Positions 10,701 to 19,893 of a DNA stretch of 64,000 bases are shown piece after piece (position 1 is the stretch's first letter; the number at the start of each line of letters is the position of its first letter). Origin of the DNA: Acanthosepion esculentum. Lineage: Eukaryota; Mollusca; Cephalopoda; Sepiida; Sepiidae. The translations under genes were made by a program, and so were the position numbers. The notes below the pieces were generated by a model, which was given only the letters and a program-made list of their open reading frames with translations, was not told where the DNA came from and ran no database searches. The DNA lies in NCBI GenBank assembly GCA_964036315.1, contig OZ038478.1, forward strand, positions 145,019,057 through 145,083,056. The letters are read 5' to 3'.

Positions 10701-11185
10701 CCCTCTGGGTCGGCAAAAAACTTTGCGCAGCGGGTTTGGAGAAATATCCAAACTGCCGACGTTGTGAGGGGGAAGTCGAGACCCTTGGTCACGTCTTCTT
10801 TCATTGCAAGTCGGTAGCACCATTGTGTAAGTTTGTTGAAGGTCTCATGGTTCGCATGTTGCAGGGAAAGTTTTTCGTCCTTGAGGCCGCTTCTGTTTGT
10901 AGCAATGTGGCCCCGCCGTTAACGGAGTCTGAACTCTATGTGTTCCACTGCTTGCTAGGAGTTATGAGAGTCGTGATTTGGGTGACACGTCAGAAGGGAT
11001 TCTATGAAGGTGAGAAGTTCACTTCTTCCCTACTAATCTTGTACTTTAAGCATCAGCTTAAAGTCAAGATTAGGACGGAAAGGCGGCGACTCCCTTCATC
11101 AGAATTCGCCAAAAGGTGGGTAAATCTTGCGCGAATGTGTAGAGTGAGAGGAGCTGACTTGGAGTGGCACTTGGACCTCGGCTAG
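7721..11185 (+). CDS. LINE ORF2, APE endonuclease and reverse transcriptase (unit 1)
   Basis: I start at the ATG at 7721; two in-frame non-ATG codons lie just before it. 1154 residues. The APE-like endonuclease shows N9 (NVRG), E38 (QETR), D139 and N141 (GDWNAVLD), then D232 and H233 (YSDHRL). The RT shows FRPLTMLNTELKILAKVLANR, motif A with D588 (NLDQSKAFDRV), RQGCPLSPMLY, and the YADD box with D692 and D693, then ILGVWFG. A C-terminal zinc motif CX2CX8HX4C starts at C1012. It would nick the target and prime reverse transcription. All catalytic residues are present and the frame is intact. D119 is private to this unit (A in the other three). Confidence 0.95.
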   Translation: MALWLASVNVRGLRSESRRVRLVRDLQSLGVNICCVQETRFSSRDHEDILSREFTLYSACFDGHSRGVSWLVSKTLKAACALVFADPAGRLCVLDATIKDKALRLIGVYGPNTQAERPDLFRQIEPFMTTSRRLILAGDWNAVLDPDIDRIGSKYKAGTKNWGVEHFRGFVDGFDLIDKYRNEHPQRVVWTWTNSGSSAVGVLASYLDRVLVRRVDVGLLGCPSFHYIVYSDHRLVRVRVNLDKPNVRITGYWKFNCSLFGEQHFRDQFLLTLQRELTGAVVGNAWWDKLKSKIRTFAADFSRRLNVDRLAAQTALEQRVDRAVKSRDSGEVVLAKAELSSLLIKKDQALVVRARLKRMSSEATNMAAELRAEESRNASRRHIASVTLPDGRTVTTNSGICEAFRDYFRELFTREPGLSSARFDTYLADFPCLEAAEAAGCEGPITESEIWEALKQVGLDKSPGLDGLPYEVYLRQSPVFVPLLELVFNNWMKQGSIPQRFTRGVIKLLRKDKSGGDGIGNFRPLTMLNTELKILAKVLANRLQLVLSSLIGSEQTCSVKGRTIQDNLHMVRLIIEKVDSEAALINLDQSKAFDRVDHRFLEAVLSAAGFGPYFRSWIRLMYATPGALVEVNGVRSEPFVLSRSIRQGCPLSPMLYVLALEPFLRKLKANPVLRGISLPGATTSARYSAYADDVSVLVSSRAEINEVSREIGGYEMVTGAKINRDKSVGLRLGAWKGVSLPGPFSWTDGPIKILGVWFGPDIQLDMNWSEVREKAESAINLWSRRRLSLKGRAEVCVSHIYPILLYRLSVLPLPSTTVLSLVQLLFSFLWRGRAPRVCREICCLHPAEGGLGMPSIEIRLDMLRIGFLDRLCRDSDDGGAFWKEDARRSFPSLRSVHSGEEEAGRLPRAECSFYRECRLALKHLLRATVGLHNVQALSRRALYRVVVRGSVHDDLIDELGLTKQEARSIWPWASGLKCLNNDEASLTWLVIRGALWVGKKLCAAGLEKYPNCRRCEGEVETLGHVFFHCKSVAPLCKFVEGLMVRMLQGKFFVLEAASVCSNVAPPLTESELYVFHCLLGVMRVVIWVTRQKGFYEGEKFTSSLLILYFKHQLKVKIRTERRRLPSSEFAKRWVNLARMCRVRGADLEWHLDLG

Positions 11186-11931
11186 GTGCAGGATTTCGTC
11201 CCTCTTGGGTTCAACAGACGCAACCCGTCCCGATATTAGACTAGTATAGGTTTATTTTGAATTTTTAGTTTCTCGTTTCTGGTTAACTTAGCTAGAGTAT
11301 GTATGCTCATTAGCCCCCCTTTTATTTCTGTCCCTATTTTTCTTTAGTTTAATTCCCCCTCCCCTCCCGCGTTAGGTGGCCAGTGACGTCAGTTCTCTGG
11401 TAGTTGCGGGATGGCTTTCGTTTCGTATGTGTGGTTTTTCGTATTTGTTATTGTGTCTGAATGAGTGTGTGTCTGTGTGAGTGATTTTGGAAGGATGACT
11501 GTTTTTCATACTTTATAATCCCGCAATTTTTTCGTTCAGTTAACTGATGTTACTGCCACATTTAGGTACTGTGGGGGGTTTTATTACTAATCTTATTTTG
11601 TTTTGTTTTCTTGTAAATAGTTCATTTGTTTTTGTAAATATACATTGGGTTTTTTTTAAATTGTTATCCCCCCCCACTGACTTTGTATTGTACATATGGG
11701 GACTATTTAGATTTTCATAGAGAATTTGAGGAATTATGGTGGATGTAGTAAGAAAGGTATGGAAGAATGTGTTGTTTTGGTGCTCGGACCGTTGTTGGTA
11801 TGTTTGGGTCAGTGGTTGCGACTAGCTAAGTTTTTAGTTTAAGACAGATGATGACCGTCCTTCCCCACCCCCCTTTTTAGGCCTTGTGCCACATTTTGTA
11901 TATGTTTTTTTAATATATGCAAATAAATATT
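11186..11931 (+). other. LINE 3' UTR with terminal AATAAA (unit 1)
   Basis: About 745 bases with no open frame. It includes a GTGTGTGTCTGTGTGAG stretch near 11465, a C-run near 11672 and, at 11922-11927, AATAAA only about 10 bases from the end. There is no poly(A) or simple tail at the boundary. Equivalent 3' UTRs are 18309-19056, 25434-26183 and 32561-33309. Poly(A) signals act 10-30 bases upstream of cleavage, so cleavage would fall in the target 16-mer or the next unit. Confidence 0.8.
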
Positions 11932-11947
11932 AGTGTGACCTGGTTTT
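11932..11947 (+). repeat. Target 16-mer at the unit 1/2 junction
   Basis: One copy of AGTGTGACCTGGTTTT between the end of unit 1 and the GGTGAACTTG start of unit 2. Confidence 0.92.
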
Positions 11948-12124
11948 GGTGAACTTGTTCGGAGTGAAAATTACTGTTTTTTGGCTCGGAATACCCCCGG
12001 GCGGTTGTTATTTTTCAGACCTTTTTTTGACGGGTGAACGTGTTATTGACTTTTGGTCTTTTAAGTTAAGTTATTTTTTAAGTTTTTATTTTCATTTGTT
12101 TCATTTGAATATATTTTTTCTTTC

Positions 12125-12541
12125 TTGGCTTCGGCCAACATTTTTTGATTTTTTAGTTCGGTAAGACAAAGTCTTACCGGCTTTTTCATTTTCTGTTGTT
12201 GTTACATTTGAAGAAAAGAAAAAAGAAAAAGTTTTGTTTTAATTTATCCTCCTTTTCGTTTTTACCCTCCCCCGTTTTATTTAGCGACTTCGGTCGCAAT
12301 CCTTTAATTTTTTAAGTTTCAGCTTTTGGTTTTAATTTATTTCTTTAGCGGCTTCGGCCGCAAACCTTTATTTTTTAGTTTGGTTTGACTAGTATCAAAC
12401 CAGACATTTTTATTTCTTTTCTTTTTCTTTCTGTTGTTTAATTGACGAAAAAAAGTAGGAGTTTTATTTATTGTTTTTTCTTTTATTTCGGCTGCCTTCG
12501 GGCGCCATTTTTATTTTATTTTTTTAAAGTCTTACGAGACT
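12125..12541 (+). promoter_or_regulatory. 5' UTR hairpin cluster, unit 2
   Basis: All seven hairpins of unit 1 are kept. The fifth stem is shortened by one pair, because GTGTCAAACC became GTATCAAACC. The loops and stems of the four UUCG hairpins are unchanged. Confidence 0.75.
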
Positions 12542-12768
12542 ATTTAGTTTATAGTTTTTCTTTTCTTTTTCTAGAACTTTTAGTTTTCCAAGTTTATTTA
12601 TTTTATAGCCTTTGATTTAAAGTTTATTGTTAATTTGTTTTAATTTACTTTTGAGGTACTTTAACTTTAACTTACTTTTGTTTTGCGTTTTATTTTTTTT
12701 TCTCATTTTTTCTTTCTCCCTATCTCAACTCCTCACAATTGGGCAAGTGTTTCTGCCTGAACTTTTAA

Positions 12769-14832
12769 ATGGCCGACGAAATGAGTCGGTCAGGGGTCAA
12801 GAAAGACCTCTTTGGGGCGGCTGCTAAAGCCGACCCCCCGGATAAAGATAAATCCAAATCTAAAAAACGGGGTAAGGTTTCCCCAATCAAACCTGACAAG
12901 GCAAACGCAAATGACAAGGAGGAGGCCATGCAGGTCTCCAACTCAAATGAAAAGGTGCCGAAAGTGGCTCAGTCCAAGTCTACAGCCGAGGAATCGCCCT
13001 CTTGCTGGAAGTCCCCCCCGAGTTGTATTGTGAACATCGCGGAGTTCCTGGAAAAGGCAAAGGATTTTGCCCATCTTGTAAATAAAGATGGCATCCTTAA
13101 AGACGTCCAGGAACTTCAGAAGTTCGAACAAAGAATGGTGACCGTCTTCGCGGTTGACAGGCGTACGCGCAAAATCTGTCGATCCACGAAAGACACAGTG
13201 ATCAAATCACTTATGTCCCTGGGGATAAAACCCCAAAGAGTAATCAAGGGAGTGAAATTCTTCATGTGGGACGTACTGCTGCCCACGCCAGAGGATTGCC
13301 TGGAAATGGCAAAAAGGGAGTTGATAACAAAGGACCTGATTCTCCGTACCGAATACATGGGTAGGCGAAGGACCAGGGTGGCAGTGTTTGAGGTTCCTCC
13401 TCAAATTTCCGGAGAGCTCCTGGCTGCATTCTTTATGCAGTACGGCCAAATTTTAGGGGCTCTCTCGGACAATTTGAACGGGGGGTGGACTTTTGACATC
13501 ATGATTGATGAGGCGGCCTTCAAGTCCATCCCCAACTGTCTGGATTTTGGCAACCGGAGATTGCCAGTCATTGTGACTGGCAGAAAACCAGTATGCTGGA
13601 GGTGTGGAGTGACTGGTCATCTCTCCTCCTCCTGCCCAGGGAAGAAGGCCCCTGGAGCTCCGGTTGCTGGCGACCCAAATCCCCCTTTGGCCGACACTGA
13701 TAAAACCGCGGCGCCTGTAATGGGCCTACCTACTAAGCGGACCGGTGTGGAAAATCCCTCGGTTGGGTCTTTGCCCCCATTGCCCCTCAAACCAACGCCT
13801 TCCACAAGTGTGGATAAGGAGAAGGATGAGGGGGGATGGCGTGTAGTAGGTAGGGCCAAAGGGAAGGTCCAGACAGCGGGACCTCTGTCTCAGCATGACT
13901 CCGGGGACAAAACCACCTACAGCCCCATTCCCTCTACTAGCTCGGAGGGCGACGCCTCGGCCTCTTATGAGGAGACTGCGACTCCTGCTCAGAAACTTAA
14001 TGAGCCAAGCTGGCAGAAGATCTTAGACCTCAAAAAGTTGAAGCAGAAGCTGGAGGACAAAAAGGCAAAGAAACAGAAGCCGCTGGGGGTTCCCTGCCCC
14101 TCATCCTCTGCCCCGTCTTCCCCTCCATCATTTGCTAAACCTCCAGCGCCAAAATCCTTATCAAATTCTCCTGCGAAACATAAAAAACCTATATCAAACA
14201 AGCCTTCCCCCATCAAGACCCCATCTGGAATGACTCCATCACACACACCAGCAAGTACACCTACCCCAACACCTTCCCAGACACCACATAAAAAACGCAA
14301 CAGAAGTCCAGACGCTCAGGTCGTGGGGGAAAAGGGGAAGAAAAAACTGAAGCCTCCATATAACTTAGGGGAAGACGTCTGCCGCGTATCCCGGGTCCAT
14401 GTGGAGAATGTGTTGGGGATAACCAAGAACCCCAGGCCCTTGAAAGTCCTATTCAACTTTCAAAAGTTGAGTGGACTGGACATTGAGGACCCGACAAATT
14501 TCAAAAAAGCAAAAAGACTCCTAACAGTTGTGCGATCGGGCCCGGGTACGCGGGAGATTTGGGGCATGATTGAGGAGGCAAACTCATCTTTGAAATTAGT
14601 GCCCCCAGCGGCGGTATTTGAGCCCAATTTGGATCCTTCTAAAACGTGCAGAGGGAGGGTCCCTGTTTTTGTTCACCCTTCCCTGTATAGGGCGCTTAAA
14701 TTAACATTTCCAGCGGACATCGGTGGCCTGTCTCATGGTGATACCGTCGAAAATGAGATGGCGTCAGGTTCAATGGGACAGGCTGTCGGTGTCCTCACCC
14801 CAGCAATGTTCTACTCGGATGGGCGACCCTAG
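12769..14832 (+). CDS. LINE ORF1 (unit 2)
   Basis: 687 residues, intact, zinc knuckle unchanged. Against unit 1 it has A21, Q375 and I475, and SNSNEK in place of SNTNEK; it keeps T576 and K579. Those last two residues group it with unit 1 and apart from units 3 and 4. Confidence 0.93.
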   Translation: MADEMSRSGVKKDLFGAAAKADPPDKDKSKSKKRGKVSPIKPDKANANDKEEAMQVSNSNEKVPKVAQSKSTAEESPSCWKSPPSCIVNIAEFLEKAKDFAHLVNKDGILKDVQELQKFEQRMVTVFAVDRRTRKICRSTKDTVIKSLMSLGIKPQRVIKGVKFFMWDVLLPTPEDCLEMAKRELITKDLILRTEYMGRRRTRVAVFEVPPQISGELLAAFFMQYGQILGALSDNLNGGWTFDIMIDEAAFKSIPNCLDFGNRRLPVIVTGRKPVCWRCGVTGHLSSSCPGKKAPGAPVAGDPNPPLADTDKTAAPVMGLPTKRTGVENPSVGSLPPLPLKPTPSTSVDKEKDEGGWRVVGRAKGKVQTAGPLSQHDSGDKTTYSPIPSTSSEGDASASYEETATPAQKLNEPSWQKILDLKKLKQKLEDKKAKKQKPLGVPCPSSSAPSSPPSFAKPPAPKSLSNSPAKHKKPISNKPSPIKTPSGMTPSHTPASTPTPTPSQTPHKKRNRSPDAQVVGEKGKKKLKPPYNLGEDVCRVSRVHVENVLGITKNPRPLKVLFNFQKLSGLDIEDPTNFKKAKRLLTVVRSGPGTREIWGMIEEANSSLKLVPPAAVFEPNLDPSKTCRGRVPVFVHPSLYRALKLTFPADIGGLSHGDTVENEMASGSMGQAVGVLTPAMFYSDGRP

Positions 14833-14843
14833 TCGATTTGATA

Positions 14844-17800
14844 ATGGCACTCTGGTTAGCTAGTGTGAATGTCCGAGGCCTGAGGTCGGAGTCTCGAAGG
14901 GTGAGACTCGTTCGCGACCTTCAGAGCCTCGGTGTGAATATATGTTGTGTACAAGAGACCCGTTTTTCTTCTCGCGATCATGAAGACATTCTGTCTAGGG
15001 AGTTTACTCTTTATTCAGCATGTTTTGATGGACACTCGAGGGGTGTCTCTTGGCTGGTGAGCAAGACTTTGAAGGCTGCGTGTGCTCTTGTCTTCGCAGA
15101 TCCGGCGGGCAGGCTTTGCGTGCTGGATGCTACCATAAAGGATAAGGCTTTGCGTCTCATTGGGGTTTATGGGCCCAATACCCAGGCTGAGCGACCTGCT
15201 TTGTTTCGGCAGATCGAGCCGTTTATGACGACATCACGTCGGTTAATTTTAGCGGGGGATTGGAATGCCGTCCTTGACCCCGATATAGATCGTATAGGGT
15301 CCAAATATAAAGCGGGTACTAAAAACTGGGGAGTGGAACATTTTCGGGGCTTTGTCGATGGGTTTGATCTCATCGACAAGTACCGGAATGAACACCCTCA
15401 GCGGGTAGTGTGGACTTGGACAAATAGTGGCAGCTCGGCTGTAGGTGTGCTTGCGAGCTACCTCGACCGAGTTTTAGTTAGGAGAGTCGATGTAGGACTC
15501 TTAGGGTGTCCAAGTTTTCATTATATAGTTTATTCGGATCATAGGCTTGTCCGGGTCCGTGTAAACTTAGATAAGCCTAATGTTAGGATGACTGGCTACT
15601 GGAAATTCAACTGCTCGTTATTTGGCGAGCAGCATTTCCGGGACCAGTTTTTACTAACCTTACAAAGGGAACTGACGGGGGCTGTGGTGGGAAATGCCTG
15701 GTGGGACAAACTTAAATCTAAAATTCGAACGTTTGCTGCCGATTTTAGTCGTCGACTCAATGTAGATAGATTAGCGGCGCAAACGGCTTTAGAACAAAGA
15801 GTTGATCGGGCTGTGAAATCCCGTGATAGTGGGGAAGTAGTCCTAGCTAAGGCAGAGTTGTCCTCCTTGCTTAGCAAGAAGGATCAAGCTCTGGTAGTTA
15901 GGGCTAGGTTAAAAAGAATGTCCTCTGAGGCGACGAATATGGCCGCGGAACTGCGTGCAGAGGAAAGTAGGAATGCTTCAAGAAGGCATATCGCGAGCGT
16001 CACATTGCCGGACGGGCGGACAGTGACTACAAACTCGGGCATATGCGAGGCTTTTCGGGATTACTTTCGGGAGCTTTTTACCAGGGAGCCCGGTCTGAGC
16101 TCTGCTCGGTTCGACACCTATTTAGCTGACTTTCCCTGCCTTGAGGCAGCTGAAGCGGCTGGGTGCGAGGGTCCCATCACTGAGTCGGAAATCTGGGAAG
16201 CGCTGAAACAGGTTGGCCTGGATAAGTCTCCGGGATTAGATGGTCTTCCTTACGAAGTGTACTTGAGGCAGTCGCCCGTTTTTGTTCCTTTGCTGGAGCT
16301 GGTCTTTAACAACTGGATGAAGCAGGGGTCTATACCTCAACGCTTCACCAGGGGTGTGATCAAGCTGCTGCGTAAGGACAAAAGCGGTGGGGATGGGATA
16401 GGTAACTTTCGCCCTTTAACGATGTTAAATACAGAGTTAAAGATTTTGGCTAAGGTCTTGGCTAACCGTTTGCAGCTTGTCCTGTCTAGTCTGATTGGCT
16501 CCGAGCAGACTTGTTCTGTGAAGGGCCGGACTATTCAGGACAACCTTCACATGGTGCGCCTGATCATCGAGAAAGTCGACAGTGAAGCCGCGCTGATCAA
16601 TTTAGATCAGTCCAAGGCCTTTGATAGGGTTGACCATCGATTCTTGGAGGCTGTTCTTTCGGCTGCCGGTTTCGGGCCGTACTTTCGCTCCTGGATCCGG
16701 CTTATGTATGCGACCCCTGGTGCGCTGGTGGAAGTGAACGGGGTAAGATCGGAACCTTTCGTATTGTCTCGATCTATTCGTCAGGGTTGTCCGCTTTCGC
16801 CTATGCTTTACGTTCTTGCGTTGGAACCCTTCCTTCGCAAGTTAAAGGCGAATCCGGTCCTACGCGGAATCTCTTTACCTGGTGCTACCACCTCGGCCAG
16901 GTATTCTGCCTATGCTGACGACGTTTCGGTTCTTGTGTCGAGCAGAGCCGAGATTAACGAAGTCAGCAGAGAAATCGGTGGGTATGAGATGGTGACAGGG
17001 GCCAAGATCAACCGCGATAAGTCTGTTGGCTTGCGGTTGGGTGCGTGGAAGGGGGTTTCTCTTCCCGGACCATTCAGCTGGACGGATGGGCCGATCAAGA
17101 TACTCGGCGTCTGGTTCGGTCCTGATATCCAGTTGGATATGAATTGGTCGGAGGTACGAGAGAAGGCCGAGAGCGCAATTAATTTGTGGTCTCGGAGGAG
17201 GCTTTCCTTGAAGGGGAGGGCGGAGGTATGTGTTTCACATATCTACCCGATTCTCCTTTACCGACTCTCGGTACTTCCACTTCCGTCTACCACAGTGCTT
17301 TCATTAGTACAGCTCTTGTTCTCTTTCTTGTGGAGAGGCAGAGCTCCTAGGGTATGTCGGGAGATCTGTTGCCTTCATCCTACTGAAGGCGGTCTAGGTA
17401 TGCCTAGCATTGAGATTCGTCTCGATATGCTTCGCATCGGGTTCCTGGATCGTTTGTGTCGCGATTCGGATGACGGGGGCGCCTTCTGGAAGGAAGACGC
17501 CCGTAGATCCTTCCCATCCTTGAGAAGTGTGCACTCGGGCGAGGAGGAGGCTGGCCGTTTGCCTCGTGACGAGTGCTCCTTCTACCGTGAATGTCGTCTG
17601 GCTCTGAAACACCTCTTACGGGCGACGGTTGGCCTCCACAACGTCCAGGCGTTGTCTCGTAGGGCATTATATCGGGTGGTAGTCAGGGGGTCCGTTCATG
17701 ATGATTTGATTGACGAGTTCGGTCTTACGAAGCAGGAGGCTCGCTCAATCTGGCCTTGGGCTTCCGGGTTGAAATGTCTCAACAACGATGAGGCATCCCT

Positions 17801-18308
17801 CACCTGGCTGGTGATACGTGGGGCCCTCTGGGTCGGCAAAAAACTTTGCGCAGCGGGTTTGGAGAAATATCCAAACTGCCGACGTTGTGAGGGGGAAGTC
17901 GAGACCCTTGGTCACGTCTTCTTTCATTGCAAGTCGGTAGCACCATTGTGTAAGTTTGTTGAAGGTCTCATGGTTCGCATGTTGCAGGGAAAGTTTTTCG
18001 TCCTTGAGGCCGCTTCTGTTTGTAGCAATGTGGCCCCGCCGCTAACGGAGTCTGAACTCTATGTGTTCCACTGCTTGCTAGGAGTTATGAGAGTCGTGAT
18101 TTGGGTGACGCGTCAGAAGGGATTCTATGAAGGTGAGAAGTTCACTTCTTCCCTACTAATCTTGTACTTTAAGCATCAGCTTAAAGTCAAGATTAGGACG
18201 GAAAGGCGGCGACTCCCTTCATCAGAATTCGCCAAAAGGTGGGTAAATCTTGCGCGAATGTGTAGAGTGAGAGGAGCTGACTTGGAGTGGCACTTGGACC
18301 TCGGCTAG
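14844..18308 (+). CDS. LINE ORF2 (unit 2)
   Basis: 1154 residues with all endonuclease and RT catalytic residues intact. Private changes include M for I in VRITGYWK, S for I in LLIKKDQ, T for A in HPAEGGL, D for A in LPRAECSF, and F for L in IDELGLTK. It has the most private replacements of the four ORF2 copies. None touches a recognised catalytic motif. Confidence 0.94.
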   Translation: MALWLASVNVRGLRSESRRVRLVRDLQSLGVNICCVQETRFSSRDHEDILSREFTLYSACFDGHSRGVSWLVSKTLKAACALVFADPAGRLCVLDATIKDKALRLIGVYGPNTQAERPALFRQIEPFMTTSRRLILAGDWNAVLDPDIDRIGSKYKAGTKNWGVEHFRGFVDGFDLIDKYRNEHPQRVVWTWTNSGSSAVGVLASYLDRVLVRRVDVGLLGCPSFHYIVYSDHRLVRVRVNLDKPNVRMTGYWKFNCSLFGEQHFRDQFLLTLQRELTGAVVGNAWWDKLKSKIRTFAADFSRRLNVDRLAAQTALEQRVDRAVKSRDSGEVVLAKAELSSLLSKKDQALVVRARLKRMSSEATNMAAELRAEESRNASRRHIASVTLPDGRTVTTNSGICEAFRDYFRELFTREPGLSSARFDTYLADFPCLEAAEAAGCEGPITESEIWEALKQVGLDKSPGLDGLPYEVYLRQSPVFVPLLELVFNNWMKQGSIPQRFTRGVIKLLRKDKSGGDGIGNFRPLTMLNTELKILAKVLANRLQLVLSSLIGSEQTCSVKGRTIQDNLHMVRLIIEKVDSEAALINLDQSKAFDRVDHRFLEAVLSAAGFGPYFRSWIRLMYATPGALVEVNGVRSEPFVLSRSIRQGCPLSPMLYVLALEPFLRKLKANPVLRGISLPGATTSARYSAYADDVSVLVSSRAEINEVSREIGGYEMVTGAKINRDKSVGLRLGAWKGVSLPGPFSWTDGPIKILGVWFGPDIQLDMNWSEVREKAESAINLWSRRRLSLKGRAEVCVSHIYPILLYRLSVLPLPSTTVLSLVQLLFSFLWRGRAPRVCREICCLHPTEGGLGMPSIEIRLDMLRIGFLDRLCRDSDDGGAFWKEDARRSFPSLRSVHSGEEEAGRLPRDECSFYRECRLALKHLLRATVGLHNVQALSRRALYRVVVRGSVHDDLIDEFGLTKQEARSIWPWASGLKCLNNDEASLTWLVIRGALWVGKKLCAAGLEKYPNCRRCEGEVETLGHVFFHCKSVAPLCKFVEGLMVRMLQGKFFVLEAASVCSNVAPPLTESELYVFHCLLGVMRVVIWVTRQKGFYEGEKFTSSLLILYFKHQLKVKIRTERRRLPSSEFAKRWVNLARMCRVRGADLEWHLDLG

Positions 18309-19056
18309 GTGCAGGATTTCGTCCCTCTTGGGTTCAACAGACGCAACCCGTCCCGATATTAGACTAGTATAGGTTTATTTTGAATTTTTAGTTTCTCGTT
18401 TCTGGTTAACTTAGCTAGAGTATGTATGCTCATTAGCCCCCCTTTTATTTCTGTCCCTATTTTTCTTTAGTTTAATTCCCCATCCCCTCCCGCGTTAGGT
18501 GGCCAGTGACGTCAGTTCTCTGGTAGTTGCGGGATGGCTTTCGTTTCGTATGTGTGGTTTTTCGTATTTGTTATTGTGTCTGAATGAGTGTGTGTCTGTG
18601 TGAGTGATTTTGGAAGGATGACTGTTTTTCATACTTTATAATCCCGCAATTTTTTCGTCCAGTTAACTGATGTTACTGCCACATTTAGGTACTGTGGGGG
18701 GTTTTATTACTAATCTTATTTTGTTTTGTTTTCTTGTAAATAGTTCATTTGTTTTTGTAAATATACATTGGGGTTTTTTTAAATTGTTATCCCCCCCCCC
18801 ACTGACTTTGTATTGTACATATGGGGACTAGTTAGATTTTCATAGAGAATTTGAGGAATTATGGTGGATGTAGTAAGAAAGGTATGGAAGAATGTGTTGT
18901 TTTGGTGCTCGGACCGTTGTTGGTATGTTTGGGTCAGTGGTTGCGACTAGCTAAGTTTTTAGTTTAAGACAGATGATGACCGTCCTTCCCCACCCCCCTT
19001 TTTAGGCCTTGTGCCACATTTTGTATATGTTTTTTTAATATATGCAAATAAATATT

Positions 19057-19072
19057 AGTGTGACCTGGTTTT
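19057..19072 (+). repeat. Target 16-mer at the unit 2/3 junction
   Basis: One exact copy of the 16-base target between units, without a tail or filler. Confidence 0.92.
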
Positions 19073-19249
19073 GGTGAACTTGTTCGGAGTGAAAATTACT
19101 GTTTTTTGGCTCGGAATACCCCCGGGCGGTTGTTATTTTTCAGACCTTTTTTTGACGGGTGAACGTGTTATTGACTTTTGGTCTTTTAAGTTAAGTTATT
19201 TTTTAAGTTTTTATTTTCATTTGTTTCATTTGAATATATTTTTTCTTTC

Positions 19250-19666
19250 TTGGCTTCGGCCAACATTTTTTGATTTTTTAGTTCGGTAAGACAAAGTCTT
19301 ACCGGCTTTTTCATTTTCTGTTGTTGTTACATTTGAAGAAAAGAAAAAAGAAAAAGTTTTGTTTTAATTTATCCTCCTTTTCGTTTTTACCCTCCCCCGT
19401 TTTATTTAGCGACTTCGGTCGCAATCCTTTAATTTTTTAAGTTTCAGCTTTTGGTTTTAATTTATTTCTTTAGCGGCTTCGGCCGCAAACCTTTATTTTT
19501 TAGTTTGGTTTGACTAGTATCAAACCAGACATTTTTATTTCTTTTCTTTTTCTTTCTGTTGTTTAATTGACGAAAAAAAGTAGGAGTTTTATTTATTGTT
19601 TTTTCTTTTATTTCGGCTGCCTTCGGGCGCCATTTTTATTTTATTTTTTTAAAGTCTTACGAGACT
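19250..19666 (+). promoter_or_regulatory. 5' UTR hairpin cluster, unit 3
   Basis: Same seven hairpins, with the same shortened fifth stem as units 2 and 4. Confidence 0.75.
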
Positions 19667-19893
19667 ATTTAGTTTATAGTTTTTCTTTTCTTTTTCTAGA
19701 ACTTTTAGTTTTCCAAGTTTATTTATTTTATAGCCTTTGATTTAAAGTTTATTGTTAATTTGTTTTAATTTACTTTTGTGGTACTTTAACTTTAACTACT
19801 TTTGTTTTGCCTTTTATTTTTTTTTTTTCATTTTTTCTTTCTCCCTATCTCAACTCCTCACAATTGGGCAAGTGTTTCTGCCTGAACTTTTAA

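Larger units (their letters stand above)
4827..11931 (+). mobile_element. LINE unit 1
   Basis: Runs from GGTGAACTTG after the left target copy to AATAAATATT before the next. Its 5' UTR has changes the other three units lack, for example TAAGTTATTTC against TAATTTATTTC, and GTGTCAAACC against GTATCAAACC. This unit is the most distinct at its 5' end. Confidence 0.92.
11948..19056 (+). mobile_element. LINE unit 2
   Basis: Complete, with the same boundaries as unit 1. Private leader changes near 12655 (TTTTGAGGTAC, AACTTACTTTTG, TTTTGCGTTTT) distinguish it. ORF1 resembles unit 1 at the diagnostic site near residue 576. Confidence 0.92.

Noticed and set aside
4827..11931. R1-clade membership of the array element
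   Set aside because: R1 elements also form arrays at a fixed target, but the RT and ORF1 wording looks nearer to Tx1. Without a phylogeny this is a preference, not proof.
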